Source of the DNA: Prinia subflava
Taxonomy: Eukaryota; Chordata; Aves; Passeriformes; Cisticolidae
DNA length: 64,000 bases
Reading direction: 5' to 3'
Assembly: GCF_021018805.1 (NCBI RefSeq)
Contig: NC_086248.1
Coordinates: forward strand, 62,567,985 to 62,631,984
The position numbers and the translations under genes were made by a program. This document shows positions 24,602 to 35,451 of the stretch, piece after piece. Position 1 is the first letter of the stretch. Each line of letters starts with the position of its first letter. The notes beneath the pieces were generated by a model. The model saw only the letters and a program-made list of their open reading frames with translations. It made no database searches and was not told the origin of the DNA.

Positions 24602-24674
24602 CAAACAGGATTGCCCTTCGCAAAAGAATTAAATCACTCTAGCGGCTTGGACGTGCCTGTGCCACTAGGATGTC

Positions 24675-25300
24675 TGTTGTGGTTTGTTTTTACCTGCTGT
24701 ATGTTTTATTCCTGTGTTCCCCTTCCCAAATGGTTATGGCCTAAATTGTACCACCCTTTCACCTGTCAATCCTTCCTTGCCACTCCTTCCCACCTAGAAA
24801 CTTCCCTGCCAATCCCCCTATCTCCTCCCCGGTCCCCTGTCTGTCACTTGGCTCCTCCTCTCTTCCTTCCAGAAGGTTCTGGGAGAGCCGTTGCGTGATA
24901 GGCTGAGGATCAGAAATGCCCTCCTGTATCTGCCTTAAGTGGTATTCCCCTGCTGTCAATCCTGTATTGTAACCACTCCCTAGTTTAACCCCATTGGCAG
25001 TTGGACTTTCCCCTCCCTGTAACCTCCCCCAAGTAAGAGGGCTTGCAGAGCTTTTGTTCACGGCTCTTGTGAGTCTGCATCCCCTGAGGGGGGAGCTCCC
25101 CAGAGCTGCCAATAAAGCTTGGACTGCTGGCCCTCAGAAGAGTCTTCTCTCTTTCCTTCACTTCCTGGAGACCTGTCCTTCCTGTGACATGGGGCAACAC
25201 CTGTAGCCACCCCTGGGGCAATGAGGGGTGTCCCCAGCCGATTGATGGGCCAGGAACTAGCCGGGTTTGCCTACCGAGGCAAAAGGAAGGGCCAGCGTCA
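24675..25300 (+). mobile_element. solo LTR, same family as 17950-18598
   Basis: This 626-bp element starts TGTTGTGGTTTG and ends AGCGTCA, with AATAAA at 25111-25116 showing plus orientation. Flanks are GATGTC (24669-24674) and GATGTA (25301-25306), a 6-bp target duplication with one mismatch. Its 5' end aligns with the LTR at 17950. No viral coding sequence follows, so it is a recombined solo LTR. Confidence 0.8.
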
Positions 25301-25306
25301 GATGTA

Positions 25307-28300
25307 CTTTTCAGGATGCTTCTGAGGAAGGTTGCAGCACTCCTATCCACCCTGCTCCAGCTGTGACAGATAATAAGTGACCTCATTAACAGATACGGGG
25401 GATAATTTGGAAAAGTTAAAGGAAAAGCAAAGAGAAAGAGCACAGATACTTGTCAGATCCCCAGCACACACATTTGAAATCCCAGCCCTAATATAGGCAT
25501 CTTGTGCAGATACGTTCTTTAATGCAACACGTGCTTAAACAAAAAAAGAGAGGGTTGATCCCATCTATCTCACCCATTTTTCTTGCTCTCTGTATTCTCT
25601 TCTAGTGTCAGAATTTCATTTTAAAGCAACCTATTTCCATGTATTTTATGCTTTCCTGGGAATTTGTTACACATTTTGCTGTTTTGTATGTTACATCAAC
25701 CAGTTAATATTTATCATCTACTAATGCAAAATCATGTTCTAATCTATCATTGTGTCATAGATTTCCTTGACACCATCTTCAATACTCTGATTTATTCCTC
25801 TAAATTAACATGTTTTTAACTTAAATTTTCATGGTTCTTCTTTTAAGTCATCTTTGTACTTAATGTAATGTTATTGGTGTTAGAATTCTGCACTAGCATT
25901 TGTTAAAATTTGGCTTTCCAAGCTAATAAAACATGAAAAATATATTTTGTAAAGACTATATTGAAAAGATTTATATGCTTGTGTACATATATGGTTAGTA
26001 TGATGTCAACAGAACACATTTATAAAAAGCAAAAATGAAACAGTACCTGTTTGAGTGATAACTCAACTGGTGGTATAAGCATAAGTTCTTTCACTAATTT
26101 CAGTTTTGCAGGTGAAGTTTTTTCACAGCTCAACAGAGTAACCATTGAGAGTGGTTTCTTTAGGTGACTCCTGTAATTGGGAATGCCAGGTGAAAATAAA
26201 AAATCAGAATAGTTTATGACATAAGTATGGCACAGGGTTCAAAGACTACTACAGGCAATGGGGTGAAGGGTGTATTGTATGAGGTAAATTTAATTAAACT
26301 GTCACAACTGGCTTTGGAATTCTTCAATAACTATAATAATTTGGATAAAATCAAATAACAAAAGCCACACCTACCTGCTCATGTTTCAGCAGTGCAATAT
26401 GTAAGTACAATGGGATATGGCTAATGATGGCCCCAGCCTTTGCTATGGCAAGTGGTGATCCCCCAATAGCCAACCTGCCACACAGCACTGATTCAACAGG
26501 TTCTGCAGATGGAATGGGTTTCTCTTCCACTGACACCTTCTTTGCTAAGAGACAGATAGTAGTAGCTAAATATTTCCTTGGTTCTAAACATAGGCTTGTG
26601 TATCACAGTTATGTGAATAAATACAGTATTGACACTTCAGTGTGTACTCGATGTATTAAAAAATAATAATTTATTTTTCAAAAACTTAATTTTGTCAGTT
26701 GTTTTATACTGACTGGGAGTACACATAATTGATTTCTTGTAATAATGATTGCAAAAAATATTTAGGGCTACTTCAGTTGGCATTTCCAAAGAGAAAGCAG
26801 GTCTTTCATATATTGCATATCCATAGTCGTATTATATTGTCATAAGAATTCATTTCCCTTTCAGATGCAGTTTGATCCAAAATGATTAAACCCAAGCAGT
26901 TCCCACTATCATGTTTACTGTCCACAGTAACATGAACACTTACATGAACACTTAACAGGGAAAAACCTACTGAAGGTGCACTAACTGATCTAATTCCCAA
27001 GAATCACTGTATTTGGAGACTGTTTTATACTGGCTCCAAACAGCCAGGCACTGAGTCTAACAATAATATTACAGTCAAGTCACAATTCATGAAAACAAGT
27101 ACTATATGTAATGTCTCAATTAGTGAAAAGCAGCAATACATGTATCAGCAGAAGCTTGACTGAAAGTGTAATATACACCATGATGATACCTGGTTGGATT
27201 TAACAATTGCAGAAGTTACATTTAAGGTCAAAAGTGAATTTGTGGTGCACACATCCAGCATACAAACTGGAAGTATGTGATAATTGCAACTAAACTGATA
27301 AATAATAATTTGCCAAAATTTTCTCCCCTTCCAATAAATGATAACAACTCTTTTTTGTATGAGTTTAATGAATAGATGGAGATAACACAGTGTGCTCTTT
27401 TCCTTTGGGTTGCTTTTTTTTTCGCCATGTACTCTTACCTTGTTTTTTTACTCTCACATTTTTTCGTTTTTCCTCTAGCTGAACATTTGCACACTTTTAC
27501 TTTATACTACCCACCATTCCCATCTCATCCCTTCTTTCTTTCTCTTCTGCTTGTCATTGTATTTCATAATATTTCAAATGTAACAATTTTCATAATATGC
27601 AAAACCTACCCAAGTATCTTATCAGCCTGACAGTGGTCAGTAGGCTCCCAGTCTCTTAATATTATGTTCAGTGATTAATTGACCCATTCCACAGCAGTAA
27701 TTTCTTTCCTTCACATCAGCTTCAGTTGTTTCAGGAAACACGTTTTCAGTTTTTTGAGAATGAGTAGCCATTACAGTGGAACAAATCCTCTGAAAAAAAC
27801 ATGCAAACAACAAAACAATGTAAAAAGTTTTAAAACACTATTTAATTTCTAACTTGGAAATGTCATTTGAAAGACTGAGAAGTATACCCTTACCAACTCT
27901 ACAACTACATATCTCCACATCTATATGCTCCGCTTACCTTGTCTCATCCAGCACCTTCTTTGTAGTCCCTTACATTTTGATAATTACAGACATTATTCAA
28001 TTTTTTTTTTACCTAAATTATAACTACATAGGCAAAAACTCTCTGACAGAATTGCTTTATAAATACATATGATGCTATCAAAATGGAATGGAGTTATTTT
28101 AAGGACCATACAGTCATTAGGACACCTTTTATTGCAGCTGTTGATAGTCTGTTGTGCCATGATTTATCAGCATTCATGCTTAAGCACATCTCTCATGGTC
28201 AGCTACTTTTGTCTTAGATAATTTAAACCTATCTTTCTATAAAGATGAAGAATAAATGACACTAAGAAAATTCACTTTAGGAAGACATCATTTACAAATT

Positions 28301-28476
28301 TCACAGAGTTGCCTGGATTAAAAGTAGTCACTTTACATCCAGTGAATATCTATGCAGTTACACACAATTCAAGAATGAAGTGAACCAGAGTTTAACTTAG
28401 GGAAATTAGAAATAATTACTTCATAAAAGCTAGAGCTGCAAAGACCTAACTTGAATATTTCAGGCTGAGGAAGAAG
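25307..28476. other. intergenic unique DNA
   Basis: 3.2 kb, AT-rich, no recognisable gene or repeat. Overlapping open frames near 26351-26666 on both strands are short and unassigned. Confidence 0.5.
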
Positions 28477-28482
28477 TGAGTC
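28477..28482. repeat. target-site duplication TGAGTC (left)
   Basis: TGAGTC here and at 29000-29005 brackets the LTR at 28483-28999 exactly. Confidence 0.82.
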
Positions 28483-28999
28483 TGTCATGGTGCTGTGTTT
28501 CGAGACCTCAGCGTCTCCACGCACGGCTAGCCTGGGCACCGCGACACGGGACGAGGATCAGTTCGTACGCCAAGCGACGATACCGATTCCTGTGGGTTCT
28601 TGTTAAGAGAGATCCTTGGCAGCGGTCTTAAAGTGATGAAGCAGAGGCAGGATGGGAGGCAGTGAGATAGCAGCGTTTATTGTGCCACAAGCGCGATATC
28701 ACCCGCCTGCGGCTGCTCTCGCAACTTCCCCGAGGGCGGTTCTGCGTACACTTTTATACAGATGGTGTCAGGAACGGGTAAAGGTGAAACAACCAATAGA
28801 GGGAGTTCTGGGGACCGTTAGACAGGTGCAATATTCAACTTTTGCCAACCAGGGGACAGGGAGAAATAAAAAACTCGCGGGCTTTCTGATGGACAGAAAA
28901 CCGACAGTTACGTCACTTGCCTCAGGGGTACACGTGGATGAGGAGGGAACAAAGGAACATATAACCAACTTAATAAACTAAATTTCACATACCTCCACA
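28483..28999 (-). mobile_element. solo LTR, minus orientation
   Basis: This 517-bp LTR begins TGTCATGG and ends CCTCCACA on the plus strand. On the minus strand it has a TATAAAA box (plus 28752-28758) and an AATAAA signal (plus 28676-28681), so transcription would run leftwards. The perfect 6-bp duplication TGAGTC marks both ends. It has many CpG dinucleotides for an interspersed repeat, which may mean a relatively young insertion. Confidence 0.85.
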
Positions 29000-29005
29000 T
29001 GAGTC

Positions 29006-29754
29006 ATGAATTTTTGCATTGCAGGTGTTACATGGATATGTTTGACTTTACTGTCACCCAGAACAACCTATAATCTCAGTGAAAAAGAAGATCCTTCACC
29101 TATACTTTCACCTGTACTTTATTATCCAAAAGAGTGTCACACAAAGATAAACATAAGGACCTGAAAATTAAAGAAAAAGATAAAACAAAAGTGAACCTAT
29201 AAGGTCAGTATGGGGTATAAGGAAAACCTACATGAAGATTAAGACAGAAAAAAAATATACAAAGATATTCTACCAGATCCCACTCATAAAATATTGTCTA
29301 ATTAATGGAAAAGAAAGTTTTCATAGTTGCTGCTACTGTCTAACTTTTCATGACACCTTTTTCCCCCCAAGTTACAATACTCAATTGTTGAGTGACAGGG
29401 ATTTATTTCTTGTCATAAAAATGGAAAATAAAATGTTTCTTGGGATGTGAGAAGAACAGTACCTCTCCCTGACACTATCCTAGTAAAATAAATAAAACAG
29501 AAAGAAGCAACTCATACAGCTCATACCTTCTTATATTTTTAACTCTACAGTATATTTCCACTTCTAATTGGCTGACCAACTCCATCAAGAACTTTTCTTC
29601 CAACTAATTTGCATATTTACTGGAGCTTTCAAACATTTAGACAAGTAGTTAGCCTTAAATGAACGAGAAAGGACTTCATTAAAAGTCAATTTCCAGACAA
29701 AGAGATTTTTATTCCATGAAATATGCTTTAACCAAATCCACCACTGAACAAATC
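29006..29754. other. intergenic unique DNA between LTRs
   Basis: No gene or recognisable repeat in these 750 bp; AT-rich with several poly-A stretches. Confidence 0.5.
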
Positions 29755-29797
29755 CATTATGGGTCCCTTCCAACTCAGCATATTCTATGATTTATAT
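29755..29797 (+). mobile_element. short 3' tail of a CR1 or CR1-tailed SINE
   Basis: 'gggtcccttccaactcagca' followed by 'tattctatgat' is the conserved 3' terminus shared by CR1 and the tRNA-Ile SINE. The upstream body is not recognisable, so this is a severely 5'-truncated or decayed copy. Confidence 0.65.
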
Positions 29798-29800
29798 GTT

Positions 29801-29806
29801 CCAGTA
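29801..29806. repeat. target-site duplication CCAGTA (left)
   Basis: CCAGTA at 29801-29806 recurs at 30601-30606, exactly flanking the next LTR. Confidence 0.85.
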
Positions 29807-30600
29807 TGACGCGGCCTGGGGGTGTGCGGCCGAAGCCCGCTGACCGCCTGAGGTCAGCTCTGTTGAGTCTTCAGCGCGCTGCGCCCTTCTGCGGCAAGTT
29901 GTCTTTAAAAAGACACTTTCTGCCTCAGAGGCACAGGCTCGCTACAGTGATTCAGCTCTTTTGTGAAAGGGTCGCCTAGGCAACCCCAGCAGCTCTGTGC
30001 CAGCAGAGGGAGAGGGAGCTGGTAAGCTAGTAAACAGCTTTGCCCACAGATCCAGAGCCCAGACGGCGCAGAAAGGAGCGGCAGGAGCCAGGAGATCTCC
30101 GGAGCTTCTTTATTCTGAGGCTGGAACCGGCAACATCACAAGGACCGAAGACCCCAGGGGGTCTAAAACACTGTGCTTTTATGGGGTTGGAAAGGGGTGT
30201 GGTTTTCTCTTAGGGCCAATCGCAGGGCGGATTGAGAAGTTCCCCAATCAGAGAGAGGATTGAAAAGTTCACCAATCAGGGAGCGAGGATGAGGAACTCT
30301 CCAATCACGGAGGGGATTGTGAAACGGCCCAATCAGGGGAGGGATTGAAAATGCACCAACCACGGTGCGAGAACAGGGTGAAGTAACTTTTTAGCCAATG
30401 TCTGCGGGACAGTAACTTTGAACCAATAGGGGAGGACTACCAAACTTTTGGCCAATGAGGGAGGGGAGAACAACTAACTTTGAAGTAACCGGGAAAACAG
30501 TTCACTTTATGGGAAACCCTAACTGTGGAATTGCTGTTACAACACACTCTCCCTCCAAGGGAGAGTGTCGCTCTCTTCTTGGATTTCCCCACCTCCCACA
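29807..30600 (-). mobile_element. solo LTR with CCAAT-box array, minus orientation
   Basis: This 794-bp LTR starts TGACGCGGCC and ends CTCCCACA on the plus strand, with a perfect 6-bp duplication CCAGTA. Minus orientation follows from the ATAAAAG box (plus 30176-30181) and the AATAAA signal (plus 30109-30114). Its U3 holds an array of CCAAT motifs (see separate entry). GC-rich U5 lies at the left end. No viral genes are attached. Confidence 0.88.
30216..30456 (-). promoter_or_regulatory. periodic CCAAT-box array in LTR U3
   Basis: CCAAT occurs eight times on the plus strand (ATTGG relative to LTR transcription), starting at 30216, 30244, 30272, 30301, 30329, 30395, 30423 and 30452. A degenerate CCAAC lies at 30356. 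Apart from one longer gap, spacing is 27-29 bp. The array lies just upstream of the LTR TATA box, so it looks like a tandemly expanded enhancer. CCAAT boxes in either orientation are the binding site of NF-Y in vertebrates; binding here is inferred. Confidence 0.75.
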
Positions 30601-30606
30601 CCAGTA

Positions 30607-31039
30607 AGCTTTGAGACCCGTGAGAAAGTTGGAAACAAGCTTTCTACTAGGCAGTTTTTTTTTTCTTTCAATGTTATCCGCAATGGGCCTAATGAACTAC
30701 CATAATCCAACATATTTGTGTCTATAATAAACACCAATGTTGGTTTAGAAAAAGGATTAAGTTTCTACCTGAGGTTTATTACATACTTCCTTCCTAGTTT
30801 CATTACTTCATCTGGTAGCAGAGAGTCACCAAACCATGACTTACCAAATGGGAAAACTGGAAACACTAAGAGCTATGAAGAAGAGGAACATGCCAATCAT
30901 CAAGAAAAGGTGTTACAGGTTCTGGTCCCTTTATTAGTGATGGCAAAATACTTGAGATGGGAAACAGTATAAGATGGAATCAAATATTTAAATTCCACAC
31001 CCACTCTTCCATCAAAAAAAATACTAGAATTAATTTTTT
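30607..31039. other. intergenic DNA
   Basis: No recognisable gene or repeat; AT-rich with a poly-T tract near 30655-30668. Confidence 0.5.
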
Positions 31040-31543
31040 TCACAAGCAGCTTACTATTGTAGTATTGGCAATTCCAGTATTGACACTGATTGAGGTTTCA
31101 TGAGGACTACTGTCAACAAGATTTTGCCAAGTGGGAACAGATAAAATTGGTCTGATTCTTACCCCTTCCAGTAAGGCCTGCTTGCCTTTCATGAGAGCTG
31201 TAGTGCCAACAGCACGCAGTCTCTTGTTGCTGCTGGCCCCAGAGTTGTCACTGCTGTGCAGTTTTCTTAGGGACGTCCATTGTGGACTGCTTTGGTCTTT
31301 TGGGTCCAGACAAGCAGCCAGCAGAGAACAAGAAGCCCTGATGGTGCAGACACGTACTTGCTGTGGTGTCCAAGTGCCAGTGGCCACAAATGCAGAACTG
31401 TTGCAGTCCTTGCCCGGGCCTGAGGCGAACCACTGAATTGTCACCACAGAGCCGTCAAGCTCCTCGCTGCACCCCCTCGCCTGAGGGCAAGGGCTGGGAA
31501 GGGCACGGGCATGGCGGGCACCCACACTGGGATGAGGGGCCAA
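31040..31543 (-). other. unassigned minus-strand open frame, up to 167 codons
   Basis: The open frame runs from 31543 to a stop at 31040. I do not recognise it. The N-terminal half is Gly/Ser/Pro/Cys-mixed and lies in GC-rich DNA; the C-terminal half (NKRLRAVGTTALMKGKQALL, then VRIRPILSVPTWQNL) looks more like real protein than random translation. No splice sites, poly(A) tail or upstream promoter can be assigned. It could be an exon or processed fragment of an unidentified gene, or a chance frame in GC-rich DNA. Confidence 0.25.
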
Positions 31544-31990
31544 GAGAGGCCGCTCGTGCCCCTTCCAGGTTCTTCCGCTGCCCGCACTAGCAGCTCCCAG
31601 TGTAGAGCCCGTGGCGCAGTGGGAACGTGGACTTCATTGCTTCCTCCATCTACAGCGGCGCTCTGTGCCCTTGGTAGCACTCAGCCTCCCTCTGCTGCAG
31701 CCACCCCCACTACTTGCCTCCATTGCGGGGCCGCTGCTGGGCACCGGAGACAGCGAGTGCCCGCCACTTCTCCCTTGCTCCCCGCCAGGCCTGGGGCAGG
31801 AGAGCAGCACCCCAGGGCACTCTGCCCGGTCCTCACGTTCCTGGGGCTCTGCTCTCTGTGACCCGCCCAGGAGCATCCCAGGCTGGCAGCTGTGGTTGCT
31901 TTGGTTTGGCCCAGCTTGGCTCCTCAGTGCTGTGTGGGGCTCACACATCCCTCAGAGCCCAGTCAGGGCCTCCCCAATCATGACGCCCCG
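31385..31990. promoter_or_regulatory. GC-rich, CpG-rich block
   Basis: This block is much richer in G+C and in CpG than its surroundings (for example near 31440-31480, 31550-31580, 31650-31665 and 31720-31760). CpG density of this kind marks CpG islands at promoters, but also GC-rich minisatellite or exonic DNA. Overlapping open frames occur on both strands, as expected in GC-rich sequence. Confidence 0.4.
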
Positions 31991-32048
31991 AGCAGGCTGT
32001 TTCAAAGAACCATGCAGCAAAACTGTGTAATATTGTGGTCCTGAAAAA

Positions 32049-32055
32049 GGGACAG
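32049..32055. repeat. target-site duplication GGGACAG (left)
   Basis: GGGACAG is repeated at 32467-32473 on the other side of the LTR. Seven bases match; the true duplication may be 6 bp plus one chance base. Confidence 0.75.
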
Positions 32056-32466
32056 TGTTATAAATGCTAATCCACCTTGCCAATTAGCAAAAGATAATTA
32101 TGTTTATTAAAACAAAATTATAGAATTTTGGTAAAACCAACAAGCGGAGATACGGTGATGATACCCGGGATCGTCAGTGGGTGAATGGAAAGCAGCCTCT
32201 ATTGCACTGCAATCCCCCAGAGTTCACGAATTGGCCCCTTTTGGGGTTCATGTTTTATACAGTTTATTTAGCCCATGGCAGAGGATTTCCCCACAGTTCT
32301 TTGTTTTTTGGGGTGGTTATTCAAATGCATCTCGGTCGTTGGTCTGCTGAATGGGGCTTCCTCTTGGAGAGAGGAGTGTTAATTTCTCTACTCCTGTGGG
32401 TTGGAAATGGAAAAGGAAATTCTGAATGAACGGGCATCCTCCTCTGATGATATCTATGATGGCACA
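32056..32466 (-). mobile_element. solo LTR, minus orientation
   Basis: This 411-bp LTR starts TGTTATAAAT and ends ATGGCACA on the plus strand, with GGGACAG at both flanks. On the minus strand a TATA-like box (GTATAAAAC near plus 32255) lies upstream of an AATAAA signal (near plus 32103), in the right order for a promoter and poly(A) site. No internal viral sequence is attached. Confidence 0.8.
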
Positions 32467-32473
32467 GGGACAG

Positions 32474-33177
32474 TCCTAAACCTGGCAGGAGCACAGCTTC
32501 CAGGACTTGGAATGGACAATACAGTGCAGATGAGCTGAGAAGAAAGCACAGCAATTCACCAGGAAACCTCATCTCATCCTCACCAAAATGTTTCTGCAGC
32601 AGTCACTTCCCCAACAACACCTGGGAGAAATAACTGAAGGGGATTTACTTAAAAGTATTCACTATAATGAAATACTTCCAGTGTCAAAAAAATCTGTTTT
32701 TAAAATCATTTACATGTATAACCTATAAACAACAACTCTGATAAAATAAAAAGTACTATATACGAATCTGGCCTGATTAGAAGTCAGTTTACTCATTACT
32801 GTATTATTTTATCTTTCAGGAAAGAGAGGGAACACTCAATATCATTACAGTTTTTAAACTTTTTTTAGCTGGTGCATGCCCATCAGAAATCAAATTATAA
32901 ATAAGCTGCACCAGGAAAAAAAAAGTTCTTTCATCACCAAGACAGACACACCGTTACCAGTTTCACAGCAGTGCTGGTGGAATTTCCTGATCTTTGATTC
33001 TTCTGTTATCCCATGACACATCATATACTGCAAGAATCATCGATGAGCATCAGTCATGTGAGCTACCATTATGGTGTTTCACCATGCTTCAAGTGCTGCA
33101 GGAGGTTTAAGCTGGAATTAATGCACATGTTCATGCAAATTAAGAACACAACAGTCCAAGTGTACACAAGATTTCAA
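32474..33177. other. intergenic DNA
   Basis: No recognisable gene or repeat. AT-rich; borders the 3' end of the decayed repeat-protein locus on the right. Confidence 0.45.
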
Positions 33178-33642
33178 TTAAAATCTATTACATTGAATGA
33201 GGGCAAAAAAAAAGCAGATGCCAAGGTTGTCCTCAGAATGCAGAGGGTGATGAGCTGTGAGGACAATGCTGATAGACCTGAGATCTGGTGCCTGCTCCTC
33301 AAAGGTGGGAGAATCTCCATGTCCTCTGGGGGTTTGGGCAGGTGAGGCACGGACTGACTCTTGCGGGCATGGCTCAAGTGCTTGGCACTCAACCAGGCAA
33401 CCTTCGCAAGGGACAGGCACTGGGAGCTCATCTCCTGCAAAACCTCCCAGTCTTTGCTCTCTGTCTTCTTCGCACAGCTTAAGAATACTAACTTTGTCCC
33501 ACTCGTCCTCTGCCCGCAGCAAGGGCTTGACCCTGATGCTCTGGAGCCTCATGAGTTCCCACTTGTCCTGCCTGAGCTCCTTGTCACTGTCATTTTCCCA
33601 GCTAGACTGCACAAATGGTTGGTTACCATTCCCTTTATGCAC
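33178..33642 (-). pseudogene. C-terminal unique segment of the repeat-protein locus
   Basis: This frame of about 154 codons leads out of the last degenerate repeats (HKGNGNQPFVQSSWENDSDK) into non-repeated sequence with LLRAEDEWDKVSILKLCEE, then FAGDELPVPVPCEGC, then SPTFEEQAPDLRSI, and stops at 33178. Upstream, between 33640 and 34030, the same frame shows recognisable but diverged 22-residue units broken by stops (units containing SFQEF, NYHELSDWFEG, SYEELS). The composition looks like genuine protein, but I know no family for it. Confidence 0.4.
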
Positions 33643-35447
33643 CTCCTGGCCAATGGAGGCTTTCTCTTCAGAAAACTCTTGGCCAGTGTAGTTTTCCCAT
33701 TAAGACAGTTCTTCGTAGCTACTGACTTCTCTGCGGGACACCTCTTTCTCATTGCCTTCAAACCAGTCAGAGAGTTCATGGTAGTTACGAACATCTAGGG
33801 ACAGCTGTTGCTCAATAGATTCTTCCTAATCAGGAAATTCCTGGAAGCTACTGATGTCTGCTTGGGACAGCTCTTGCTCCCTGCATTTGTCCCAGTTGCA
33901 CTGTTCTTGGAAGCTACTGGCATCCGCTTAGCACAGCTCTGGCTCACTGAAGTCTTCCTCTTCAGGTACTTCCCAGTAGCCACGAGTTTTTCCACGGGTC
34001 AGTTCCTGTTCAGTGTAGGCTTCCCCCAGGATACTTCCAGTAGCTATCAGCATCTCCTGGGGTTGCCTCTGGCTCACTGCAGGCTTCCCATTGGGACACT
34101 TCAGGGTATCTACCGTTATCCCCTGGGGTCAGCTCATGCTCACTGCAGGCTTCCCTTTTGGAAACTTCCTGATAGCTACCAGCATGTCCCTGGGTCAGCT
34201 CTGGTTCAATGCAGCCTTCACGTTGGGATACTTCCCAGTAGATACTGGCATCTCCAGGAAGTACAAATGGGTAGCAATGGCTCTCTGCAGGCTTCTCCTT
34301 GGTAGAACGCTTTTTCGTAGCTACCAGTATTTCCAAGGGACAGCTCTGACTCACTGTAGGCTTCCCCTTGGGTCACTTCTCAAGAGGTACTGGCATCTCC
34401 TGGAGTCCCCTCTGGCTTAGTCCTGGCTTCCACTTGGGATACTTATTGAAATCCACCAGCTATTCTGTGGACAGCTCTGGCTCACTGCAGGCTTGCACTT
34501 AGGATACATCCTGGTAGCTACCAGTTTCTCCTGGGCTCAGCTCCTGCTCCTGTAGGCTTTACCGTGGGTATCTTCCTGATAGCTGCCAGTATCTCCTGGG
34601 GTCAGCTCTGGCTTATTGCAGGCTTCCCTTTGGGATATATCCTAGTAGATACCAGAATCTCCTGGGGGCATCACTGGTTCACTGCAGGCTCCCCCTTGGA
34701 AGACTCTTCTGTAGATACCAGAATTTCCCTGGTTCAGCTCTAGCTCCCTGCAACCTTTGCCTTTGGATACTTCCCAGTAGATACTGGCATCTGCAAGTGG
34801 CAGCAATGGCTCACTGCAGGCTTCTCCTTGGGTCACTTTTCTATAGCTATCAGCATCACCTGGGGTCTGCTCTGGTTCACTGCAGCTTTCCATTGAGGGA
34901 TATTTTCTGATATTCACCAAGTTTTCCTGTGGACAGTTCCTGCTTACAGGATGCTTCCACTTGGGATATGTTCTGGTAGCAGTTTCTCTTGGGGTCAGCT
35001 TATGCTCAGTACAGGCTTCACCCTGGGAATCTTCCTGATAGCTGCCAGCATCTCCTGGGGTCAGCTCTGGCTCACTGCAGGCTTCCCTATGGGATACATC
35101 CCAGTAGATATCACAATCTCCTGGGAACATCTGTGGCTCACTGCAGGCTTCCCCTTGCAACACTTCCTGGTATCTTCCTCTGGGGGAAGCTCCTGCTCAC
35201 TGGGGGCTTTCCCCTTGGGAAACGTCCTTGTTACTGCCAGCATCTCCCTGGGACAGCTCTGGCTCATTGCAGGCTTCCCCTTGGGATGCTTCCTGATATC
35301 CACCAGCTTTTTCTGTGGACAGTTCCTGCTCACAGCAGGCTTCCACCTGGGATATGTTCTAGTAGGTACCAGTTTCTCCTGGGTTAAGATCCTGATCAGT
35401 GCAGGCTTCACCCTGGGTATCTTCCTGATAGCTGCCAGCATCTCCTG

Positions 35448-35451
35448 GGGT
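35448..35451. repeat. target-site duplication GGGT (left)
   Basis: GGGT belongs to the 66-bp repeat unit ('ctcctggggtcagctctgg') and recurs at 36413-36416 after the LTR, where the unit continues with 'cagctctgg'. Confidence 0.75.

Noticed and set aside
28483..30600. The two minus LTRs as the ends of one provirus
   Set aside because: They differ in sequence and length, and each has its own perfect target duplication, so they are separate solo LTRs.
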